Assembly: GCF_009728735.1 (NCBI RefSeq)
Contig: NZ_CP024636.1
Span: forward strand, 3,324,155 to 3,388,154
Direction: 5' to 3'
Origin: Pantoea phytobeneficialis
GTDB taxonomy: Bacteria; Pseudomonadota; Gammaproteobacteria; Enterobacterales; Enterobacteriaceae
Length of the DNA stretch: 64,000 nt
Both the position numbers and the translations under genes were made by a program. Of the stretch, positions 37,525 to 44,510 are shown one piece after another. The notes under the pieces are model-generated. The model worked only from the letters and a program-made list of their open reading frames with translations, was not told where the DNA came from and did not search any database. Within the stretch, counting starts at the first letter, position 1. Each line of letters opens with the position of its first letter.

Positions 37525-37541
37525 GGCGTTTTCGCCTCTAT
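37525..37541 (+). repeat. Short hairpin motif shared with the amsJ leader
   Basis: GGCGTTTTCGCCTCTAT occurs 29-45 bases before wza and, with one T fewer, at 46780-46795 before amsJ. GGCG and CGCC can pair. Its role is unknown. Confidence 0.35.
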
Positions 37542-37569
37542 CAATCATTAACTGATAGCGAAGATCCAG

Positions 37570-38709
37570 ATGATTACAATGAAAATTAAAATGATACCGT
37601 TACTGGTATCCGCCACTATTCTATCCGGGTGCACGATCGAACCAGGTCAGCGCCTTTCCACTAGCGGAAAAGATGTCATTGAACAACAGGATAGCAATTT
37701 TGACATCGACAAATACGTTAACGTCTTTCCTTTAACGCCGCGTCTGGTTGAGCAGATGCGCCCGAAACCGCTGGTTGCGCAAGCCAACCCAATGTTGCAG
37801 AACGAAATTCAGAACTACGAATATCGTGTTGGCATTGGCGACGTGCTTAACGTAACGGTCTGGGATCACCCGGAATTAACCACCCCGGCAGGTCAGTATC
37901 GTAGTGCCAGCGACACCGGTAACTGGGTGCAGGCAGACGGTACCATCTTCTATCCGTATATCGGTAAAGTGCGCGTCGCAGGTCGAACGGTGACCGAAAT
38001 CCGTGCGGAAATCGCCCGTCGTCTGGCGCAGTACATCGAAAGCCCACAGGTGGATGTGAATGTCGCGGCTTTCCGCTCACAAAAAACCTACATCAGTGGT
38101 TCAGTGACCACCTCCGGCCAGCAGGCGATCACCAACGTACCCCTTACCGTGCTGGATGCCGTCAACGCCGCCGGTGGCCTGACCGCCGATGCCGACTGGC
38201 GCAATGTGGTGCTGACGCACAATGGCCGCGAGCAGCGTATTTCGTTGCAGGCGTTGATGCAAAACGGTGACCTGAGCCAGAACCATCTGCTGTATCCGGG
38301 CGATATTCTCTACGTACCACGTAACGATGATCTGAAGATTTTCGTGATGGGCGAAGTGAAGCAGCAGACCACGCTGAAGATGGACCGCAGCGGTATGACG
38401 CTAGCCGAAGCACTGGGCAATGCGCAGGGTATGGATCAGACCACAGCCGATGCCACCGGCGTATTTGTTATTCGTCCTATTCGTGGCAGCAACCGCACCA
38501 AGATTGCCAACATCTATCAGTTGAATACCAAAGATGCGGCGTCGATGGTGATGGGCACCGAATTCCAACTGGAGCCGTATGACATTGTTTATGTCACCTC
38601 CACTCCGCTCACCCGCTGGAACCGTGTGATTTCCGCGCTGTTACCGACCATTGTGGGTATTGATGATGCAAGCTCCGCAGCACTGCGTTTCCGCAACTGG
38701 TCAGACTAA
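37570..38709 (+). CDS. wza: Polysaccharide export outer-membrane protein Wza (AmsH)
   Basis: Wza forms the octameric outer-membrane channel for EPS. The product is 379 residues as in E. coli. It is a lipoprotein: [11 protein letters not shown] near residue 21 gives a lipobox with the acylated cysteine at about 21 (or 18 if the in-frame ATG at 37579 is used; MKIKMIPLL). The polysaccharide-export domain includes [20 protein letters not shown] near 92 and SLBB-type ligand domains follow. The C-terminus has the amphipathic helix that builds the alpha-barrel ([15 protein letters not shown]). Ribosome sites before both ATGs are weak, so the start is uncertain by three codons. Confidence 0.94.
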   Translation: MITMKIKMIPLLVSATILSGCTIEPGQRLSTSGKDVIEQQDSNFDIDKYVNVFPLTPRLVEQMRPKPLVAQANPMLQNEIQNYEYRVGIGDVLNVTVWDHPELTTPAGQYRSASDTGNWVQADGTIFYPYIGKVRVAGRTVTEIRAEIARRLAQYIESPQVDVNVAAFRSQKTYISGSVTTSGQQAITNVPLTVLDAVNAAGGLTADADWRNVVLTHNGREQRISLQALMQNGDLSQNHLLYPGDILYVPRNDDLKIFVMGEVKQQTTLKMDRSGMTLAEALGNAQGMDQTTADATGVFVIRPIRGSNRTKIANIYQLNTKDAASMVMGTEFQLEPYDIVYVTSTPLTRWNRVISALLPTIVGIDDASSAALRFRNWSD

Positions 38710-38718
38710 GGTTTAACC

Positions 38719-39153
38719 ATGATTACGTCCGTGTTAGTCGTCTGTGTCGGCAACATTTGCCGCTCCCCTACCGGGGAGCGTCTGTTCAAACGCGCTTTAC
38801 CTGAAACCCGGGTAGCGTCTGCCGGGTTGGGTGCCTTGCGTGGCTCCCCGGCAGACCAGACCGCCAGTGATGTGGCCGCCAGACATGGCCTCTCGCTGGC
38901 GGGACATCATGCTCAACAGTTAACGGCAGATATGTGTCGTGACTATGACCTGATCCTGGTGATGGAAAAGCGTCATGTTGAACAGGTAAATCGCATCGAT
39001 CCAGCCGCGCGCGGGAAAACCATGCTGCTTGGGCACTGGCTCAACCAACAGGAAATAGCGGACCCGTACAAAAAAAGCCGTGAGGCCTTTGAAGAGGTTT
39101 ACGGGTTACTGGAAAACGCTACCCAGAAATGGGTCAACGTACTAAGCCGATAG
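38719..39153 (+). CDS. wzb: Low-molecular-weight protein-tyrosine phosphatase Wzb (AmsI)
   Basis: Wzb removes phosphate from the tyrosine cluster of Wzc, keeping the polymerisation and export cycle running. At 144 residues it has the catalytic loop VCVGNICRSPTGE (C9, R15) at the N-terminus and the acid DP in IADPYKKSREAFEEVY near 114. It follows wza by nine bases and precedes wzc by twelve. Confidence 0.95.
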   Translation: MITSVLVVCVGNICRSPTGERLFKRALPETRVASAGLGALRGSPADQTASDVAARHGLSLAGHHAQQLTADMCRDYDLILVMEKRHVEQVNRIDPAARGKTMLLGHWLNQQEIADPYKKSREAFEEVYGLLENATQKWVNVLSR

Positions 39154-39165
39154 TTGGGATTATCC

Positions 39166-41343
39166 ATGAATATAAAAAACAAGGTTATGACAGCGCCGAA
39201 AGAGGATTCGAATGGATGGGATCTGGCGCATCTTGTGGGACAGCTCATTGACCATCGCTGGATCATTGTCGCTGTCACCGCCTTCTTCATGCTAGCGGGC
39301 ACCCTTTACACACTGTTCGCGACACCGATCTACAGCGCCGATGCTATGGTGCAGGTCGAGCAAAAAAATACCAACTCGGTATTGAATGACTTACAGGACA
39401 TTATTCCTTCAACCCCGGCTTCAGATACCGAAATTCAGATTCTTGAATCTCGCATGGTGTTGGGTAAGACGGTAAATGACCTCGGTCTGGATACCGTGGT
39501 GCAACAAAACTATTTCCCGATTATTGGTAAAGGTTTGTCGCGCCTGATGGGCAACAAACCCGCGCAAATCGCCATTACCCGTCTGGAAATTCCGCGCTCA
39601 ATTGAGAAACGCACCGTACAGCTGGAAGTGACGGGTCCGCAGACCTACACCGTTACCAGCGACGGCGATGAGTTGTTCAAAGGCCGCGTGGGCCAGTTGG
39701 AGCAGCACGGCGAAGTGACCATGTTGGTAAGCGGTATTGAGGCTGATACCGGCACCAGCTTTGATGTCACCAAGCTGAGCGATCTGCAGGCGATCAAAGC
39801 GGTGCTGGCTAACCTGACCGTGGCTGATAAAGGGAAAGATACCGGCGTACTGGGTCTGGAATACCAGGACGAAGACCAGGATCAGGCCAGTCGTGTACTG
39901 AACCAGATTGTGAACAACTATCTGTTGCAGAACGTTGATCGCAAATCGGAGCAGGCGGCGAAGAGCCTCGACTTCCTGAAAAATCAGCTGCCCGAAGTAC
40001 GTGAAAGTCTGAATGTGGCAGAAGACAAGTTGAACGCTTACCGCCGTGAAAACGAATCAGTGGATATGTCGCTGGAAGCGAAATCAGCGTTGGACTCGTC
40101 TGTCAGCGTCCAGAGCCAGCTTAACGAGCTGACCTTCCGTGAAGCGGAAGTGTCACAGCTGTATACCAAAGATCACCCGACGTACCGCGCGCTGCTGGAA
40201 AAACGCAAAACGCTGGAAAATGAGCAGGCCAATCTGAACAAGAAAATTGCTCAGATGCCGCAAACCCAGCAGGAGATTCTGCGTCTGACCCGTGATGTGC
40301 AGGCAGGGCAGGAAATCTACATGCAGTTACTGAACCGTCAGCAAGAGCTGGGTATCAGTAAAGCCAGTACCGTTGGCGATGTGCGTATTATCGACCAGGC
40401 AGAGACGGCCGCGTCACCTGTGGCACCGAAGAAACTGCTGATTATCGCCGCCAGCCTGATTGTTGGTCTGATGTTGTCAGTCGGTCTGGTGCTGCTGAAA
40501 GCGCTGTTCCACCACGGTATCGAGAACCCGGAACAGCTGGAAGAGCTGGGCATGAATGTCTACGCCAGTGTTCCCTTGTCGGACTGGCAGCGTAAGAAGG
40601 ACACCGAAGCGCTGGCGCGTCGTGGTCACAAGGAGAAAAGCGACCCGCACAATACGTTGCTGGCGCTGGGGAACCCGACTGACCTCTCCATCGAAGCAAT
40701 TCGTAGCCTGCGTACCAGCCTGCATTTCGCCATGATGGAAGCGAAGAACAACATCCTGATGATCACCGGTGCCAGCCCGGGTATTGGTAAAACCTTTATC
40801 TGTGCCAACCTGGCGACGCTGGTGTCAAAAGCCGGTCAGCGCGTGTTGTTCATCGATGGTGATATGCGTCGTGGTTATACCCACGAACTGCTCGGTGCGG
40901 AGAATAAGGTTGGTCTGTCTAATGTGCTGTCGGGTAAGACTGAATTCTCGCCAGCCATGATTCAGAAAGGTGTTTATGGGTTTGATTTCCTGCCGCGTGG
41001 TCAGGTGCCACCGAACCCGTCAGAGTTACTGATGCACCGCCGCATGAGTGAGCTGCTGGAGTGGGCCGGTAAGAACTATGACCTGGTGTTGATCGATACG
41101 CCGCCGATTCTGGCCGTCACCGATGCCTCCATTATCGGTAAGCTGGCGGGAACCTCACTGATGGTGGCGCGCTTCGAGACCAACACCACCAAGGAACTGG
41201 ATGTCAGCTACCGTCGTTTCGCACAGAACGGTATCGAAATTAAAGGCGTCATCCTCAACGCCGTCGTACGTAAAGCGTCGAATGCCTACGGTTATGGCTA
41301 CGACTACTACAACTACGAATACGGCAAAGAAACGAAAAGCTAA
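39166..41343 (+). CDS. wzc: Tyrosine autokinase / polysaccharide co-polymerase Wzc (AmsA)
   Basis: Wzc is the inner-membrane PCP-2a protein that controls EPS chain length and opens Wza. ATG 39166 (MNIKNKVMTAPKED) is chosen: GGGA lies six bases upstream, whereas the longer frame needs a TTG at 39154. The 725 residues contain two membrane helices (about 28-50 and 425-445) flanking a periplasmic coiled-coil domain, then a BY-kinase with Walker A GASPGIGKTFICANLA near 533, A' VLFIDGDMRRG near 560 and B LVLIDTPP near 640. The C-terminus is the phosphorylated tyrosine cluster YGYGYDYYNYEYGKE. A strong terminator follows 18 bases after its stop. Confidence 0.95.
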   Translation: MNIKNKVMTAPKEDSNGWDLAHLVGQLIDHRWIIVAVTAFFMLAGTLYTLFATPIYSADAMVQVEQKNTNSVLNDLQDIIPSTPASDTEIQILESRMVLGKTVNDLGLDTVVQQNYFPIIGKGLSRLMGNKPAQIAITRLEIPRSIEKRTVQLEVTGPQTYTVTSDGDELFKGRVGQLEQHGEVTMLVSGIEADTGTSFDVTKLSDLQAIKAVLANLTVADKGKDTGVLGLEYQDEDQDQASRVLNQIVNNYLLQNVDRKSEQAAKSLDFLKNQLPEVRESLNVAEDKLNAYRRENESVDMSLEAKSALDSSVSVQSQLNELTFREAEVSQLYTKDHPTYRALLEKRKTLENEQANLNKKIAQMPQTQQEILRLTRDVQAGQEIYMQLLNRQQELGISKASTVGDVRIIDQAETAASPVAPKKLLIIAASLIVGLMLSVGLVLLKALFHHGIENPEQLEELGMNVYASVPLSDWQRKKDTEALARRGHKEKSDPHNTLLALGNPTDLSIEAIRSLRTSLHFAMMEAKNNILMITGASPGIGKTFICANLATLVSKAGQRVLFIDGDMRRGYTHELLGAENKVGLSNVLSGKTEFSPAMIQKGVYGFDFLPRGQVPPNPSELLMHRRMSELLEWAGKNYDLVLIDTPPILAVTDASIIGKLAGTSLMVARFETNTTKELDVSYRRFAQNGIEIKGVILNAVVRKASNAYGYGYDYYNYEYGKETKS

Positions 41344-41358
41344 TTAAAACGCAAAGTT

Positions 41359-41386
41359 CCGGGGCGGTTTATCCGCCCCATTTTTA
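41359..41386 (+). terminator. Rho-independent terminator after wzc
   Basis: GGGGCGG (41361-41367) and CCGCCCC (41373-41379) pair around a five-base loop, followed by ATTTTTA. It separates the export genes from the sugar-assembly genes. A similar stem-loop between wzc and the serotype genes is known in the E. coli K30 capsule cluster, where RfaH lets transcription pass. Confidence 0.85.
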
Positions 41387-41387
41387 T

Positions 41388-41412
41388 GTAGCGGCGCGAT
41401 TTATCGCGCGCC
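41388..41412. repeat. Intergenic palindromic repeat, single form (copy 7)
   Basis: GTAGCGGCGCGATTTATCGC followed by GCGCC lies directly behind the wzc terminator, inside the EPS operon, where wzy stands in related clusters. Confidence 0.7.
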
Positions 41413-41455
41413 CTGGTTTTTAAATGCGCGATGAATTGATGCCGTTCATTTTTTT

Positions 41456-41471
41456 CATGCCGTCTGGCATG
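41456..41471 (+). other. Small hairpin between wzc and amsB
   Basis: CATGCC and GGCATG pair perfectly around GTCT. It is preceded, not followed, by a T run, so it is not a terminator on the plus strand; on the minus strand an A/T-rich flank follows. Confidence 0.35.
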
Positions 41472-41523
41472 ACGTTACACACAGCACACGCTTAAGTAAT
41501 TCCGTAATGGTACGTATCTGCAA

Positions 41524-41619
41524 ATGAAGAATGGAACTAACGCTATGATTTTTAGGAATAAAGCCAATTCCTCTCTTCAGCCCGCAGAGGTTACCGTTAA
41601 CCCTGGAACAGCTGTTTAA
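41524..41619 (+). CDS. Unrecognised 31-codon ORF before amsB
   Basis: ATG 41524 opens a 31-residue frame (MKNGTNAMIFRNKANSSLQP, then AEVTVNPGTAV) that stops 12 bases before the amsB start. A second ATG at 41545 has GGA about nine bases upstream. It could be a leader peptide, a gene remnant or chance. It has no membrane segment, so it is not a visible piece of a Wzy polymerase. Confidence 0.25.
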   Translation: MKNGTNAMIFRNKANSSLQPAEVTVNPGTAV

Positions 41620-41631
41620 GAGGTGCTGGCA

Positions 41632-42549
41632 ATGCAGGACATCCGTTTCTCAATTGTAATTCCCGCCTATAACGCGTCGAAGTCGATTGTGACCACGCTG
41701 GATTGCGTCAATGCGCAAAGCTATCGCAATTTTGAGGTCATCATCGTGGATGACAAATCGGCCGATGCGACTGAACTGGCGCAGGTGGTACGTAGCGATC
41801 GCTATCAGGACCTGGATATCCGGCTGGAACTGTCGGACGTCAAACTGAACGGTGCGGGGGCGCGTAATAAGGGCATTGAACTTGCCACGGGTGATTTTAT
41901 CAGCTTCCTTGATGCGGATGACGAGTGGCATCCGGACAAGCTATTGGAAGTCAGCCGCACCATCGCCAGCCTTGAGGCGCAGGGCAAATCCCGCTATGTC
42001 ATCTTTAGCCAGGTAAACATCCATCAGGATGGCAGCTTCCTGAAAGTCATGCCGATGCAACCGCCGGGCAAAAAAGAGACGGTGGCTGAATATCTGTTTG
42101 GTTGCTATGGCTTTATTCAGACCAGTACCATCGTGCTGAGACGTGGTGATGCTGAAAAGATCAAGTTTGATGCCCGTTATATCCGCCATCAGGATTACGA
42201 CTTTTGCATCCGCGCCGATCGCATGGGTTATACCTTTGTGATGATCGATAAGCCGCTGGCGACCTACCATCTGGTGACCAAATTCGGTTCGAAACATAAA
42301 GGGGAGTCGGTGAAATACTCCTTCTTCTGGCTCGACACCATGAAACCCTACCTGACTGCGCGTGATATCCACACCTACAAAGCGTTCAAGTTGCCACTGC
42401 GCTACAAAATGGATGGCAATTCATTGCAGGCGAGCCTCAGTTTTGCGCGCTACTTCTTCCTGACCAACAAGGACAACCAGGCCTACTTTCTCAGCCGCCT
42501 GATGGATAAGGTGAAAGCCCGGTTTTTCGGCAGCAGAGCCGTTTCTTGA
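41632..42549 (+). CDS. amsB: Family 2 glycosyltransferase AmsB
   Basis: An inverting GT-A transferase that adds one sugar to the EPS repeat unit on the inner face of the membrane. ATG 41632 (MQDIRFSIVIPAYNASKSI) is preferred over GTG 41623; AGAGG is eight bases upstream. The nucleotide-binding VDDKSADATELA stretch near residue 38, the DxD-type FLDADDEWHPDKL near 90 and acceptor-side RHQDYDFCIRAD near 185 are clear. Length is 305 residues. From memory the opening and body resemble amylovoran AmsB. It is the first gene after the wzc terminator. Confidence 0.8.
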   Translation: MQDIRFSIVIPAYNASKSIVTTLDCVNAQSYRNFEVIIVDDKSADATELAQVVRSDRYQDLDIRLELSDVKLNGAGARNKGIELATGDFISFLDADDEWHPDKLLEVSRTIASLEAQGKSRYVIFSQVNIHQDGSFLKVMPMQPPGKKETVAEYLFGCYGFIQTSTIVLRRGDAEKIKFDARYIRHQDYDFCIRADRMGYTFVMIDKPLATYHLVTKFGSKHKGESVKYSFFWLDTMKPYLTARDIHTYKAFKLPLRYKMDGNSLQASLSFARYFFLTNKDNQAYFLSRLMDKVKARFFGSRAVS

Positions 42550-42619
42550 TTGCGTATTTATTGGCTCCGATCTCTGGAGCATTTTTTGGTTCCTGTCATC
42601 TCCTCTCACGGGTATTCAG

Positions 42620-43372
42620 ATGAAAAATCATGTTGGCACCATTGGCATTGTCATGCCGATGTATAACGCACGTCAGACCATTTTGCGTGCCGTGCAGTCG
42701 GTAATGAATCAAAGCTATAGCGACTGGCACATCTACCTCATCAACGATAAGTCGACCGATGACTCACTGGCGCTGGTGCGTGAGCACTGCCAGGATGCGC
42801 GCATCACTGTGTTGGATAATGAGATGAACCTCGGGGCCGCAGAAACCCGTAATGTCGGGTTGCGCGCCGCGCAGGAAGAGATCATTGCGTTTCTCGACAG
42901 TGATGATGAGTGGCACCCGGAAAAACTGGCGGAGCAGGCCGCCGCGCTGGCGGCAGGTGACGATTTCGTCATTACCCATTATCACTACAAAACCCAAAGC
43001 GCTGATCACGACATCAACTACAGCAAACCCTATCTGCAACAGGAAAACTTCGTGAAGAAGCAGTATCGCGTCTGCTTCTCATCCGTCTGTTTCCGCCGTC
43101 CCCCGCAGGGCATCTTCTTCCAGCGTAAAGGCCATGAAGATTTCCTGTTCCTCTACGAACTGTTTCTCCGCTACAGGCAAGCCAGGGTGATCCAGAAAAC
43201 GCTGGTGAACTATTACGAACTGGGCGATTCGCTGTCTCGTAATAAAAACAAAGCAGCGAAATGGCATCTGGAATTATTAAGAATTATCTATAAAAACAAT
43301 CCCTTAAAAATTTATTACTATTACGGCTGGTATATGGTGAATGGTGTGCTTTTCACCCTGAAGCATCGTTAA
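42620..43372 (+). CDS. Family 2 glycosyltransferase
   Basis: A 250-residue GT-A transferase. The N-terminus IGIVMPMYNARQTILRAVQS, the LINDKSTDDSLALV segment near residue 38, EMNLGAAETRNVGL near 69 and FLDSDDEWHPEKL near 92 (DxD) define it. It resembles AmsB in layout but is shorter, and the acceptor domain is reduced (GHEDFLFLYELFLRY near 170). It is not AmsE as I remember that protein. It lies 70 bases after amsB and 38 before the next gene. The linkage it makes cannot be told. Confidence 0.75.
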   Translation: MKNHVGTIGIVMPMYNARQTILRAVQSVMNQSYSDWHIYLINDKSTDDSLALVREHCQDARITVLDNEMNLGAAETRNVGLRAAQEEIIAFLDSDDEWHPEKLAEQAAALAAGDDFVITHYHYKTQSADHDINYSKPYLQQENFVKKQYRVCFSSVCFRRPPQGIFFQRKGHEDFLFLYELFLRYRQARVIQKTLVNYYELGDSLSRNKNKAAKWHLELLRIIYKNNPLKIYYYYGWYMVNGVLFTLKHR

Positions 43373-43410
43373 TAGCTGGCATCATTTACGTTTGAGGTGG
43401 AAAGCGTTTC

Positions 43411-44445
43411 ATGAAAAAGATTGTTCTGGTGATTAAGGATGCCTATTCGTACGCGGGGACGGAAAACATCTGCAACTTTATGTCCGAGTGTCTCGGCGAG
43501 CAACATGATGTCACCGTGTATTCGCTGGAGGGCAGTGGTAAGCCGTTCTATCCATTCACCCATGCGAAAGAGATCGTCAGTTTCGCCGGGCATAAAAACC
43601 CGATTAAAAGTGCGGTGGCGCGTATCCAGCAGGAGGGATTCGACAGCGTTTTCCTGATCAGCATGGGGCGTCTCAGCGTGATGTTTGCGTTCTGGAATCT
43701 GATGTCGATGAAGAAAAAACGCTTCAAGGCCTATGCCTGTGAACACATCGCCATCAACTCATTCAGTAAACCGATCAAACTGCTGAAATGGCTGCTGTTG
43801 CGCTTCTATGACCAGGTGATTGTGTTGACCGACAAAGATCATCAGGTGTTCAGCCGCTGGAACATTCCCAGCCAGCAGATCCCGAATCCGGTGGTGTACA
43901 AATCATTCCAGCGTAATGCACGCAGTCGGCAGGCGCTGGCCATTGGCCGTCTTGAACACCAGAAAGGCTTCGATTTGCTGCTGGATATCTGGGCCGATTT
44001 CAGCAAAACCCACCCGGAGTGGAAGCTGGTGATTGCTGGCGACGGTGAACTGCGCCAGTCGTTACAGGAGCAGGCGACACAGCTGGGTCTTAACGATAGC
44101 GTCAATTTTGTCGGCCGAGTCAGCAACATCAACGATTACTACCGTGACAGTGACATGGCGTTGATGACCTCGCGCTATGAAGGGCTGCCGCTGGTGCTGC
44201 TGGAAGCCAAATCCTGGTCGTTACCGGTGGTGGCGTATGACTGCCCGACCGGACCGCAGGAGATCATCAATCAGGGCGAAGATGGTTTCCTGGTGCCGAT
44301 GGACGATAAAGCCACCTTCCTGGCACGCATGGATCAGCTCGCCAGCAACGATGCCCTGTTCTATGCCATGAGCGAAAAAACCAAAGACACTGCGCTGAAG
44401 TTTGACGGTAAACAGATCAAACAAAGCTGGTTGGCGCTTGTTTAG
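43411..44445 (+). CDS. Family 4 glycosyltransferase of the EPS cluster
   Basis: A retaining GT-B transferase of 344 residues. The N-terminal domain begins KIVLVIKDAYSYAGTENICN. The C-terminal Glycos_transf_1 domain has AIGRLEHQKGFDLLLDIW near residue 176, and the E-x7-E donor motif is in EGLPLVLLEAKSWSLPVVAY near 256 followed by DCPTGPQEII. It takes the place of amsD in the amylovoran operon and may be its counterpart, but I do not assert orthology. Its stop is 65 bases before amsF. Confidence 0.75.
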   Translation: MKKIVLVIKDAYSYAGTENICNFMSECLGEQHDVTVYSLEGSGKPFYPFTHAKEIVSFAGHKNPIKSAVARIQQEGFDSVFLISMGRLSVMFAFWNLMSMKKKRFKAYACEHIAINSFSKPIKLLKWLLLRFYDQVIVLTDKDHQVFSRWNIPSQQIPNPVVYKSFQRNARSRQALAIGRLEHQKGFDLLLDIWADFSKTHPEWKLVIAGDGELRQSLQEQATQLGLNDSVNFVGRVSNINDYYRDSDMALMTSRYEGLPLVLLEAKSWSLPVVAYDCPTGPQEIINQGEDGFLVPMDDKATFLARMDQLASNDALFYAMSEKTKDTALKFDGKQIKQSWLALV

Positions 44446-44510
44446 CAAGCCGTAACGATTGTCGTGCCTCGGGGATACTTTCACCGCCCATTGACCACGG
44501 AATTTGACGC

